Part shown: positions 35,601 to 47,071 of the stretch, piece after piece
How the letters are laid out: each line of letters opens with the position of its first letter
Numbering within the stretch: position 1 is the stretch's first letter
Source of the DNA: Rhizophagus clarus
Taxonomy: Eukaryota > Glomeromycota > Glomeromycetes > Glomerales > Glomeraceae
NCBI GenBank assembly: GCA_015698045.1
Contig: BLAL01000261.1
Location: 558,001-622,000, forward strand
Direction: 5' to 3'
DNA: 64,000 bases
Position numbers and translations under genes: made by a program
Notes under the pieces: generated by a model
What the model was told of the DNA's origin: nothing
The model's database searches: none
Seen by the model: the letters and a program-made list of their open reading frames with translations, nothing else

Positions 35601-36240
35601 TCACAATTTTGAGATCGTCAGGCGTAAGCCAACTATATGTCTTGCAAAGTAGATCTCCATGTGAAAAGGTATGATGATTTCGTTTCCATGTACTTTTATA
35701 GAACTCTTGGCATCAGACGACAATGTTAATCATATACCTGCTGGCTTTTTATTATTCCACAAGCCCAGAAACAAATATAAAGTGCAAAAATACAAGTAGA
35801 AGTTGAGTCAACCTTTCCGCATAAAATTATGGTACGTATATGTTAAAAGACATGCTTTCATGTGAGCAAAGCTTTTCCTCACTATAAACATTGTATTTAG
35901 GAAAGCACAAACAAAATCACTCTTAACTGTATTATTGTTCCTATTGGTCCACTTCATGGTCTTCAACTCGGTGAAGTTACCCCAGTCGTTACAGTTAACA
36001 AGAATCAAACAGTTAGCATACTTGAAATCGCAATTCAAAACATATTGCGGACACCATTTAATAGTGTTCGCTTAAAACTTTTTCAAACTCCTGATGAGAT
36101 GTGTATGCAACCGCAAGACTTGGTTTCCTCTTTTTTTAATACACAACATTGATTAGAGCATTATCATATCGTTGTTCATCCGTTGCAAGAATAATTTTGT
36201 ATCGTGTAGTGCGATAGGCCTAGACGTTATATATCACAGG
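35601..36240 (-). pseudogene. Unidentified Maverick gene, disrupted
   Basis: Minus-strand coding signal in pieces: AYRTTRYKIILATDEQRYDN and KKRKPSLAVAYTSHQEFEKV, then after a frame change WCPQYVLNCDFKYANCLILV, later VHGNEIIIPFHMEIYFARHI and VGLRLTISKL ending at TGA 35,601. In the first part TAG and TAA codons fall at positions where CAG/CAA would be one transition away. It may be one of the missing structural or accessory genes. No family was recognised. Confidence 0.4.
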
Positions 36241-36336
36241 CAAAGTCCCAAACATTTGTATTTATTTTTGTATAATATATTAAAAAAAATTTTTCTTGGC
36301 AAATGGAATCTCATTTAAGAACTTCAAAAGGCTATA

Positions 36337-39300
36337 TTATACCAAAAATAGCCGAATAGGCACTGTATTTTTTTCCTGATTGCTGTCTGAACATTGTTCG
36401 ATCTGTGATAAAACACTGTCTGAAACACTGTCAGAACACTGTCCGATCTGTGATGAAACACTGTCTGAACACTTAACTGTTTTATAATGCTGTTTTAACC
36501 TACAGGGAAAACGGAATTCTTTACCACAATGCATGCATGTACGGTCTGCTAGTTTTTTTTTACAGGTTCTGGCTCTTTTCCTACAGTAAAAACATTACGC
36601 TGAGATTTGTGAACAGATAGAGGGATGGTAATAGTCTTCCCATTTTGAGTTGCCTTGAATTCCCCCTTTACTAAGGGTTCCCATCCTGCACGATACTGCC
36701 ATTGAGTTCCAAGAATAAATAGGGATAGTTCTTTTCCATTATCATCATATTTTGTAAGAACGACAGAGAATTCATCTGAAATGGTGTCTCTATTTTCTCC
36801 ATCCTCAATAGTTACAGGAACACTATTAACTGTACCAAGAGAATAGGACTTACTTGCAACTCCATTAAGTCTATAAATCTTTTTCTTATCTATTTTTAGA
36901 CCCAAATGCTTTGCAATATTTTCTGAGACTATTGACGAGTCTGATTTACTATCAATCATTACATATGGTATAGTCATGCTCCCCACCTTACAGGAGATGG
37001 TCGCAACATCATCAGCATCCTTTATTTGTAAAAAATTTATCTCTAAGGGCTTTGGCCAATATATGTGACTATTTTTTTTTTGAGCCGATGCATAAGCCTT
37101 AATAGCATGATCTAACCGAATGCTTTCTGGTATAACATAATTAGAAGAAGCAGTATTAATTTCCTTAATTTTAGATTCATTATCGGGAACTTGTAAAAGA
37201 GGCTTCTGCTCACTATTTACTGCCTGCAATAGTGGAAATAAGATGTCTTCGAATTTACTTGCAACAATTCTCCATGCTGATTCCCTTCTTTTAACCGTAT
37301 CATTTGGCATACTAGTATTCAAGCAATGGTCTTTTATTTTGAGAAATATCATATTAATAAATTTTGAAATTTCTATAAGAATCTCTCTAGAACAATGAGG
37401 GACTAATGATACTATTGAAGATTTTAAGGCTATTTGAAACATATAATTTGCAGCTGTGTCTATATTGCTAGTATGAGATTTGGAAGTAGGGGACTTCTTG
37501 GTACTCTTTTTTATTGGTACTCCACTTCGTACCACTTTTTTTTTACAGCATAGCAGTTTCGAGATTTGTCAGCATCAATATATTCGTCATCTTCTTCTAC
37601 TTCCTCTTCTTCAGAATCCTCTATATATTCTTCTATGTATTCTTCTTCAGAGTCTTCAGGATCTTCTTCCTCATTTTGATATACATAATTAACTTTCTTA
37701 GTCTGCTTAAGTCTAGGACAATTAATTTTTGTATGACCAGCCTTTCCACATGCTGAACAATGTCGGGTTTGCTTTGCAGATGCTTTTGGCACTACCTTTC
37801 TAACAACTTTCTTCGTGGCATATGCACTTTTGGGTATAAAGGGGCTCTTTCTAACATGAGCTGTTTGACCTCCTAATCTCTTTTTAAGTTCTTCATAAAT
37901 AAAATTTTCTAATGTCGCATCATCTGTTCCTATTCCTGTATAAGCCAAATCTCTTGCTAAACGAATTTTAAAATCATTTTTATGTAGTTGAGCTATATAA
38001 TTAACTGGAGCTATTGTATGAGCTTGTATTCTTTTACCTGCACTTTCATGCCATATATTACGCAAGTCTGTAAAAAATGCAATGACTGTAGCAGGATTAG
38101 CAATTCTAACTCTCATTTCTAAATCAGAAGGCAATTGATTAAATAGATAAGATAAGGCATCAGTATCTGGCATTGCTTGTACTAGTGGTTTGATTCGTTT
38201 TTCATAACTATCTGGAGTATCTGTTTCTAAAAACTTTTCATTAACAAGAGCAAATATAGCACTTCGGTTAGTCCCTACCATAACTTCTCTATATTTTTCA
38301 CGCAACCAGTTTAGGAAAAGAGGTTCAGTATTAATAGCTGGATTACCTGCTGCATAACAGTTACTGGAAATGTCACAAAAAAATAAGGCAAATTTTTTTT
38401 ATTAAGGTTAGCAAAAAAAAATTTGTGACACAGTATCCTCTTCAAATGTATAGCGCATGTATATAATTAAAGTTGGCCAAAATTAATTAAGTCTGGTTAA
38501 ATTTGCTGATCAATAATTCATAATTCTGGCCAAAATTTTGCTAATTCTGGCCAACCTCGTAATTTCGGCCTAAATTAAGTTAAAATTGAAAAAATACAGA
38601 TCAAATATAGCATTACATTTATATAATATAGTACTTTAATTTAAAAGCAAAAATATAAACTTATTAAGTGCCTTTACGATTTTATAAAAAAAAATTCCCA
38701 TTTAATCTTTATTATTCAACTTGAATCTTTATTTAAAAATAGTCTATTTTCTTTATTAAAATAATAAAAAATTAAAGATCGGAAATTAATACCGTTACAA
38801 AAAATGCTAATTCCCCCATAAGTATTAATCATCGCATTATAAAACTTGATATACAAGTAATTTAGACCCTCCTGAACAATATTACTTAAGCAATAAAAGG
38901 CAATTTACTTTGACCAAAGTGTTGAAATTATGCTCTAAAATTTCTAAATGATGAGAAAATATAAACGTTAATTTCTCCATATATATTAATCATAGTATTA
39001 TAAAATTTAAGATACGAATAGATCTAACCTGCCTAAACAACTCTACTTAAGCAACAAAATGTAGTTTACTTTGATCAAAGTATTGAAATTACGCTCTGAA
39101 GTCACTAAACAGATGTAAAAAAATTTAGAAATTGAAAATTAGTGCAGTTTTATAAAATATATATTACTCTATAAATGTTTATTATATACTTAAAAAATTT
39201 ATAATATAAATATATTTGACACTTCTGAACAACATAACTTAAGCCGCAGTAAGCAATTTCATTTTGCCAATGTACCAAAATTACGCTCTAAATATGTAAA

Positions 39301-41034
39301 ATAGATTTAGTTGTCAGTTCCATTATAAAAACGCGAGTTTTTTTTCAAATATTATACCTATATTTATAAAATTTAAGATCCAAGTATTTTGGATTTTGCT
39401 AAACAACTTTACTTAAGCAATAAAAGGTACTTTACTTTGATCAAGGTGATGAAATTTCGTTCTAAAAATTTATGTATATTTAAAAATAATGTGTTTTTTT
39501 TAGTTTTTCATGTTTTATACAAAAACTACCTGAATAACCGCTATTACAAGCTTAGAAAAACTTTTTCTACTCGTAAAATTACATATATTTTTACTTTTAA
39601 AACTGCATATTTTTTTATTTCTCAACTTCAATCTTGAAAAAAGTGTGTTTTTAAGGAGAGTTTTTCGTACGTTATAAAAAAAAATTTTATTATTCAAGAT
39701 CGGAAAGTAAGAATAGAAATTGATAGAACACATGATAATCTATCAATTTCTTAATTTGTATAAGTATAGTACATTAAAAAATTTAATGTTTAACTACTAA
39801 ATGAAGTAATGCGATTGATGTTATGCAAGATAATTTTAATATGAAAATGATCTGCATATGACATTTCCGGTGACTGATAAGGATCATTGGCAGGAACAGG
39901 TGCAAACCTACCTGTCATTTTATTTATCATAACTTGATATCTTGCAGCGGCATTAAAGGCAGCAACGGCTAAGGGACGTGCCATCTCATTTATATTTCTA
40001 AGCTTTTGATAATATACGTCTGGTGGTTCCTGCCCATCATAATTGGGTAATTGTGCAAATAATGGTGCTAATGTATGCATGTCATCTTGTATTGTAGCCA
40101 TGTTTCCTGGAGGATTGTTTTGTAAATTCAAAATAATTTGTTGTGAATTTAATTCCCTACCCTTCCATTTTTGATATTTATTAAATACAAATGCCTAATT
40201 AAATTCTGCTAAGTCTGCCTCAGCTTTGCGTTTCTGATTTATTAGCTGAAGGATGGCTTTTTCTCCTACTAATACATTTATTCGGTTTTGTTTTCTTAAG
40301 GCTATTCTTTGACCATTAGTTTACCTATGTTGAGCTATTTGCCACCAACGTCGACGCTCATTTGCCTCATTATTATATGCCAAAGTCAGTAGCTGAGCTC
40401 TTCGAAGACATTCATTTCTAACATTTGCCATATCATTCATAAGGTTATTTATCTGACCATAAGTATTATTAGACAGACCATGAGCAGTAATAAGCTGACC
40501 TTGCATGTTAATAGCATCTTGAGCATGTCTTTGCATAAGTTCACGAGCAGTTGTTAATGAGATTCGTATTCCATTTAGTGTATTTTTGGGGTTAAATGAT
40601 GTATCCTCATCAATATATGCTTCCACCCGATCTAGTGCTGTAGCGATATTTATTAAAATATCAGGTATGGCCATATTTTCTTGTTCTTCTTCAGAATGTT
40701 TATTACTAGATTTAGATAATTCTTGTATACGAGATTTAAGTTTATCTATTGTGTCTTCTAGCTGGATAATTTGATTATCTTGAATAACTAATGCCTCCTC
40801 TTTTAGCTCCAGATGATCCTGACATTTTTTAAGTTCACTTAGAATAACCTTACATTTATCCTTTAGCTGATTAACTTCATCATCATAAGATTGTATATTC
40901 TTTTCAAGATGAGAAATATATCGCTCACAGGCTTTAATTTCCTTTTCAAGTTTGCGGATTTTCTTTTGTACTAACTTTATCCCTAAATCAAAGTTGCTGT
41001 TTAGTTGTTCAAGATATGTCTGATCAACTCCCAT
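36337..41034 (-). pseudogene. Gag-like polyprotein: coiled coil, Gag/capsid-like, CCHC knuckle, acidic, retropepsin-like, C2HC finger
   Basis: Read from ATG 41,034 (minus), excluding the insertion at 38,358-39,876. A coiled coil (KLEKEIKACERYISHLEKNI ...) is followed in the same frame, across TAA 40,323 and TAG 40,197, by a helical linker (RIALRKQNRINVLVGEKAIL) and a Gag-like region (LAPLFAQLPNYDGQEPPDVY ... MNEKF-type motif VNEKFLETDTPDSYEKRIKP). A CCHC knuckle CSACGKAGHTKINC and an acidic run follow. At 37,536-37,544 (A9 on the coding strand) the frame shifts -1 into a retropepsin-like domain (MTIPYVMIDSKSDSSIVSEN, with DSKS where DSG/DTG is expected, and ILGTQWQYRAGW). At 36,553-36,561, another A9, it shifts -1 again into a TCMHCGKEFRFPCRLKQHYK finger. 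The family is common in Rhizophagus. The catalytic Gly is lost in this copy. Confidence 0.75.
38358..39876. mobile_element. 1.5-kb nonautonomous TIR element inserted in the polyprotein gene
   Basis: Termini are inverted: CAGTTACTGGAAATGTCA at the left and TGACATTTCCGGTGACTG at the right (16/18 match). ATAA flanks both ends (38,354-38,357 and 39,877-39,880) as a 4-bp duplication, and the polyprotein frame is continuous across the site without the element. The interior has no coding capacity, but four direct copies of a ~170-bp unit (starting near 38,835, 39,000, 39,185 and 39,362) share TACTTAAGCAA...TTTACTTTGA...AAATTACGCTCTAAA. TTGGCCAAAATTA-type motifs lie near the left end. Confidence 0.75.
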
Positions 41035-41042
41035 TATTACCT

Positions 41043-41267
41043 ATTATTTCTATAGATTCTAGTGAAACTTGAAATCTTGATATTTCTATTGCTTTGAAAA
41101 AGATTTATTATCAGCCTATTGGTTATTATCGAAATGTTAAAAAATTACATGAAGCTTCTCTTAAAGCTGGGTATGATTTTAGTTTAGATGAAGTGGAGGA
41201 CTGGCTTGAGAGACAAGCTATACACCAAATACATAAGCCTCGTCCTAAATATATCCCTCGTGCAAGT
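41043..41267 (+). pseudogene. Maverick integrase, N-terminal part (split gene)
   Basis: SIALKKIYYQPIGYYRNVKK and ERQAIHQIHKPRPKYIPRAS give the typical Maverick integrase N-terminus (KIYYxPxG...KL...V..WLExQ...IHKP.PK), just before the catalytic core. The start codon is unclear because an in-frame TGA at 41,070 precedes it (...SSET-stop-NLDISIALK). The frame stops making sense at 41,268, where a 5.8-kb transposon begins. It resumes, in frame, at 47,072. Divergent to the polyprotein gene, whose ATG is at 41,034, so the two probably share a promoter. Confidence 0.7.
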
Positions 41268-41327
41268 CATATCGGCGAATTTGTTCCATCGCCCAAATAT
41301 GTCGAATTTTATACTAATAAAGATTAA

Positions 41328-41990
41328 CTAAAATTAGAATATGTAATACAATAACCTGAAAAGCAAAATCAATTTTTAAAAAGTACGGTTTAGGGCGATT
41401 TAAAGTTTGGCCAGAATTAGCGTAATTTTGGCCAAATTTAACGTAATATTAAATCAGTAAATAGACAATGCGAAGATTTTTAAAAAGCAATTATTAATAA
41501 AACAAATTAGTACTAAGTAAACACCAATAAAGATTATCACAATAATGCAACAATTAATGTAATTTATTTAGGTATTCAGAATTTTTATTTAGTTTGTAAT
41601 TATATTGTAAGCAATTACTAGAGAAACTACGCCTTTACTACACGTATAACTGAAACTCTTTTCATAGTACATAGAAAAATATTAAAAATTCCATAATATA
41701 ACTTAATTAAAAATTTGTTTAACAGGTTAAATTGTCCTTTAAAAATTAACTATTTATTTTTAACATAATAGATAACTAGTAATGTTTATATAAGAAAAGT
41801 CTAACAATAATGATAGGAAAAAAGCAGTAATGAGAATAATAGTGGAAATAATAATGAGAAATAAAAAAAACAATGGGGAATGGTAAAAGATAAGAAAATA
41901 TAAGGGAGAAAAAGCAGAAAGGGAATAAAGAAATAAACAAAAGAGAATTAAAGTAAAAAAAAAACAGGGAAAGAAAAAATGAAGAAAGGA
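41328..41990. other. Subterminal noncoding part of the nested transposon
   Basis: Contains TTTGGCCAGAATTA and TTTTGGCCAAATTTA near 41,405-41,430. Otherwise A/T-rich with no gene. Frames around 41,760 onward are low-complexity artefacts. Confidence 0.35.
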
Positions 41991-42960
41991 GTATAAACAA
42001 AAGGAAAGAGAACAAAACCAGAAAGGGAAGAAAAACAAAAATAAAAGAAAAAGAACAAAATAAAGATAGAAGAGAACGAAAATAAAGTGGAGGAGCAAAA
42101 ATAAAGTGAAGAGAAACGAAAATAAGGTGAAGAGGAATGAAAATAAGCGAGGAGAAATGAAAATAAGTGAAGAGGAACGAAAATATGGTGAAGAGAAATG
42201 AAAATAAGGTGAAGAGGAACGAAAATATGGTGAAGAGGAACAAAAATAAGGTGAAGAGGAACGAAAATAAGGTGAAGAGGAATGAAAATAAGGTGAAGAG
42301 GAACGAAAATAAGGTGAAGAGGAACAAAAATCAGGTGAAGAGGAACAAAAATAGGTGAAGAGGAACGAAAATAAGGTGAAGAGGAACGAAAATAAGTGAA
42401 GAGGAACGAAAATAAAGACAAAAGGGAATAAAAATAAAGATATTTCAAAGAAAACGAAGATGAAAAAAAGAAATAAAGATGAAAGAAATAAAACAAAAAT
42501 GAAGGAAATAAAACGAAGATGAGGGAATAAATAAAGAAATAAAGGAACCAAAGGCAGATAAATAAGAAGAAAGAGAAAGTGGATGAAAACAAAAGATAAC
42601 AAAAGGAAGGAAAGTGAAATACCAAAATCCAAAACCCATAAAGAAGAATAAATAAAGTTAGTAAAAACGAAATATAAAAAACAAACAAAAAGAAAAAAAA
42701 AGAAAAAAAGAAGCATACCCTATTCATAAAACTGAAAGGCTAAAGATCTAAAAAAAAAGAAATTGAAATGAGAAGAAAACTAAAAACAAAAGAAGAAAAG
42801 TATAAAAAACAAAATATAAAAAACTAATACAAAAATAAGATGAAAGTATAAAGAAATAACATACCTTTAACGCAAAATCAGAAAACTTAAAACCCAAAAG
42901 AAAGAAATAAATTAGAAATGAACAAAAAAAAATATTAACAAAATAAAGAGAAAAACCTGT
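41990..42960. repeat. Purine-rich block with a 21-bp minisatellite
   Basis: From about 42,085 to 42,420 a 21-bp unit GAGGAACGAAAATAAGGTGAA repeats roughly 15 times with small variations; translated on the plus strand it gives KVKRNEN heptapeptides. Flanks to 42,960 are degenerate purine-rich sequence. On the minus strand it resembles the pyrimidine tract at 28.4-29.1 kb. Long Phe/Ser-rich minus frames here are not genes. Confidence 0.75.
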
Positions 42961-43546
42961 GAAACTAAAAGATCTTAAAAATCCTAAGAAGATAAAAGAA
43001 ATAAAAAAGAAATTAAAAATGGGAATAAGAAGGAAAAATATAAAGGAATGGAATAAAACAGTAAAAACATACCTGGTTTTTGTTTTATTTAAAAGAAAAA
43101 TATCACGCCTAAAAAAAAAGATGCAAATAATTACATTGGGTCACCAATTCCATTTTCCCAAAAAAAAAATATTAAAAAAAAAAAATGAAATTTTTTTTTT
43201 TTCGGTTTTTTTTTTTTTTTTAACAAAATGCTTTTTTATATATTTCAGTTTGGAAATGATCATCAGAGATATTACTAAATTTAGGTCAAATACAGGTTTC
43301 AAAAAAGCCACATGCTACAATTGCCACGTATGCCACATGGCACAAATTTTGATCTGATAGTTTATTTTTATCAATCATAACATAGCCACATCAGTTTTTT
43401 TTATCACACTTCGCTTATTTTTTTTTATATTAATTTTAATAAACTTTCACTTATATTATTTTGTTGCTTATAATTTTTATTATTCATATAATTTTTTAAA
43501 ATATTTACGTCTAATGATCTAAGTGTAGTCACATAAAATATAAACT
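42961..43546. other. Intron-like pyrimidine-rich (minus) segments and 5' region of the transposase gene
   Basis: On the minus strand, short pieces bounded by TTTTAG acceptors and GTATGT donors (for example about 42,955-42,985 and 43,065-43,080) alternate with pyrimidine tracts. On the plus strand 43,380-43,546 is A/T-rich and probably holds the transposase promoter. Confidence 0.3.
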
Positions 43547-45813
43547 ATGATAGAAGAAAGCACCTATCCTAAAAGTTCATTTATTAAGCTTTTTGATAAT
43601 AAAAGAACCTTTTTTTATGAGATCATAAAAGGAGGAATATATCCTCTCACAGAACAACTTTATTATACCAGATATCCAAAACACCCAATTCCTCATAATT
43701 ATATTGTTAGAACTCAATACGGAAAAGCAAAGCATATAGAATGTTCAATTGAATATGTAGAGAAAAAGCCTTTATACAAAGTTTACTTTGGGATTAATTT
43801 TGCAAGAGAAGTACAATCCTGGGAGTCTACAACAGATGCTGCTTGCAAGTATTATCGGGTACACTTTAACTTTTTAAAAATATTTTTGATGTTGAAAACA
43901 AGTACTAATGTATACTATTAGGAGTTTAATGAAATGGGTGAAATGAATGAAAATCAAAATAGAAATCAGTCAAATAAAGAAAATAACGGAAAAATGTCTG
44001 GTCCTTTACTTTTTGGTCTCAAGCTACTTAGTGTTGAACAAGTGCAAAGGACAATGTCTTTAGATCATAAAATTCGACCATTTAATGATCTTGATAATTC
44101 TTAAAAACGTCGCAAGATACTTGGGTTATCACAGTATGTTTTAGATATTGTTGAAAAAGAAAAAGGCAATACGTTTCATCCAGATGATCAGATAAAACTT
44201 AAACAAATAAAATTTGAGACTTATGATGATTCATATAATATTAATTTTGGAAAGTTAGATAGAGTAGAAGAAACAAAAAAAATTGAAGCAATTGTGAAAT
44301 CTTTAGATAAAGGGCATATTTCAAGAAAAGCTTATCGATCTTTAGCACGAATTGAAGATCTTTCATGTGAAAAGGTAGTATATGATATACGACAAAAAAT
44401 TAATGTGGAAGTGAAAAAAAAGGTTCCAATAACTCTTGTTGATTTGTCACAACCATCTGTATTTGAACCAATCACTGAAGAACCTGATATTATTGATGGT
44501 GCAATTATTTTAAATATGTTAGAATCAGTTGGAAAAGGAGGTCAGCGTCGTATAACAAATATTTTAAATTATATAATACCATTATATGTCAAAAAAGGAA
44601 TTTTAATTCCTAGAAGATCAATTTTACATATTCGGATCTCAGGCGATGAACGTAACGTGGATCGCAAATTGAAACATGTGATGATAACTATGACATTATT
44701 AAATGATTTAGATGGTTTACAAAACCAGATAATCACTATACTTTGGTTTTATATCCGGGTGCTGAGACATATGAGTCTCTTAAAAATGCATTAACTCCTT
44801 TAATTTCTGATTTGTGTATATTAAAGGAGAGAGGTTTTAAACAAACAGATGGTAGTCATTGGCCAGTTGAATTGTATTTCAGCTCTGATTGGAAGTTTTT
44901 GGCAACTTGTTTGGGAATGAAAGCTGCTAACGCAGTACACTTCTGTCTTTGGTGTGATTGCAGCAAAAATGATATTAATACTACATCAAAAACAATCAAC
45001 AAATCAATGGATAATATTAAAGCTAATTACAATCAAATAAATGGCCATATAAAAGAACCATTATTCCATATGATATCATTAAAAAATTGGGTGGTTGATG
45101 AATTGCACATTTTTTTACGAATAACAGATAGATTGTGGGAACTAATGATTTCTGATCTTTGTCGTGAAACTACCGATGAAGAGGTTTGGAAAAATAAAGT
45201 CTTATTGGAAATGAAAAGACTCAATATATCTTTTCAATTTTGGCATGAAAAAAATACAAATAATCTATCATATACTTCTCTCATGGGCCCAGATAAATTA
45301 AAAATTCTTAAAGAATTTGATCTTTTTGCCATTTTTCAGTCAATAACACGAGCTATACAAATTCGTGCCTTGTGGGATCAATTTAGTGAATTATATCATT
45401 TAATACAAGACAAGAATACAACAGGTGAATTTTTTCGTTATAAGGCTAAATCTTGGCTAGATGCATTTACAGCCCCTTCCATAGGACATCCAAACAGAAG
45501 CGATTTTGTTAGAGGCATGTATCGTGTTCAAGATATAACACCATACATTCACGTATTGTGCAATCATGTCGCTGAATTTCTTGAAATCCATCATAAGTTT
45601 GGATTATCTGCATTTTCCTGTTCAGCAGTAGAGAAAAAAAACCATATGCAAGTATGCCTTTATTTTCAAAATACATTAAAAGATGGTGGAAACAAAAATT
45701 CCCAAAAATCAGCAATTTTGGAGATGTTAGAGCATGAAAATCGGCAATTATATTTTAATTCAAATAGTGTTCCTAGTTTTCTTAAAAAATCAAAAAAATA
45801 TAGGTTGCAGTAG
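43547..45813 (+). pseudogene. Putative DDE-type transposase, spliced, disrupted
   Basis: Exon 1 (43,547 to about 43,860) starts MIEESTYPKSSFIKLFDNKR. An intron GTACAC...CTATTAG ends at 43,921. Exon 2 continues to TAG/TGC-like end at 45,813. Recognisable blocks: ILHIRISGDERNVDRKLKHV (first Asp candidate), YTLVLYPGAETYESL, LYFSSDWKFLATCLGMKAAN with FCLWCDCSK (Asp plus Cx2C, as in TNP2/KDZ-like transposases), and VVDELHIFLRITDRLW. Lesions: TAA at 44,102 (a position one transition from CAA) and a -1 frameshift near 44,720-44,735. The RNase-H-type assignment is inference from motif spacing; the family is frequent in Rhizophagus. Confidence 0.5.
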
Positions 45814-46106
45814 TAGAATTTATCTTTAGCAAATAAAAAAAGTATTTTTGTGATTAAGTAGAAAAAAAATTTTCAATCGAACTAATTTTATCTATTTTAT
45901 TTAATTTTTTTTGCTTATAAAACTTGTACTATCCATCATACAATAGTTACGAAACAATAATGATTCGTGACTATATAATATAATTAATGCGAACCTATCT
46001 AATTTGAGACGATACAATTAAATGACAAAAACACCGGGTTTCCAGAAAAAAAAAGAGTAAAGGTCGAACATGAAGTTTATTTATTTACATATTACATAAA
46101 TTCAAA

Positions 46107-46728
46107 CTATATTTGACATTGATCTAAAAAAAAATGAAACTGAGCTGAACCAGCTTCAAACTTATGATTCTTTTTATCTTTACCACCCGTTACTTTCCAT
46201 TGAACAGTCATTTCTCCATTAACCAATAGTTTTTTTTTAGATTTTATTGCATTTTGTGCATTTTGTTCATAATTGCCATTTTCACTCTCAGGCATATACA
46301 AACGAACAAAACTTAACTGACCTTCTCCATAATTACGTTCCCCCAATTTTCATCATCCAAAATTTTTCCAACTTCTTCAAAAGCTTTTTCTCCCTTAAAA
46401 CTACATAAATAAGATGACCCACAGGGAGAATAGCATGCTATATGGTTTTTGAAAATACCAACAAAAGCATCTTCGCTGCAATATATTGAAAATACTTGTT
46501 TCCCAACAGCTGTGTAATGGTTTTTAAGGCGTTTTTGTAATTCTTTAATTATGGCTTTTTTCAAATGTAAAAGTTCAAAGTCTGAAACCGGTCGAATATG
46601 TGAAGGAAGTGTATTGTAAGACGTGTGTTTTAGTGTTTCGTGTCGTTGAAGTCCTGAACGATTTTTAAACCCTTTAACATGCCTTTTGCAAATTAAACAG
46701 TATAACCTAGTTGAATCTTGCGTAGACA
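46107..46728 (-). pseudogene. C2H2 zinc-finger ORF of the nested transposon, frameshifted
   Basis: ATG 46,728 opens STRLYCLICKRHVKGFKNRS, and the finger completes as GLQRHETLKH (C-x2-C-x12-H-x4-H). Further residues include LKKAIIKELQKRLKNHYTAV and CYSPCGSSYLCSFKGEK. At the G5 run near 46,343 the frame must shift by one base to continue GERNYGEGQLSFVRLYMPES to a stop at 46,107. Probably a DNA-binding accessory protein of the transposon, convergent with the transposase. Confidence 0.5.
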
Positions 46729-47071
46729 TGTCTAAAAAAAAGAAAAATATGTATATAAAAAATAACCAAAAAAAAAATAGAAAAGACAAATAACATAATT
46801 TCATAAGTTTTAAAAAAAAATTAGCAGGTTTATGCTGAAATACTTACCAAAGTTATTCGGATGGATTGTGTAGTGGTCGGATGGGTTGAACGCGTTTTTT
46901 TTATTAAGTTATTTTTTGTTTTATGATTAGTTAGACGCACTTTTTTTTTTAATTGATTTATATATTCACATGATGTAAATCACATGAATGCCGAACATAT
47001 TAGCACTTCGTAATGGGACTAATAAGGCAGTTATATCTATTAAATCTAAATGAACTAAATTCGCGCATATG

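Larger units (their letters stand above)
41268..47071. mobile_element. 5.8-kb DNA transposon inserted in the integrase gene
   Basis: Boundaries are deduced from where the integrase frame breaks and resumes. The ends are imperfect inverted repeats, CATATCGGCGAATTTGTTCC and (reverse complement of the right end) ATATGCGCGAATTTAGTTC. GT is shared at both junctions (41,266-41,267 and 47,072-47,073) and accounts for exact frame continuity, so any duplication is about 2 bp. Cargo: a purine-rich minisatellite block, a transposase-like gene (43,547-45,813) and a zinc-finger ORF (46,728-46,107). The superfamily was not established. Confidence 0.65.

Noticed and set aside
41760-42727. Large minus-strand frames rich in SSPYFRSSSPYF
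   Set aside because: Translation of the 21-bp purine-rich minisatellite; the unit length is a multiple of three, so no stops arise.
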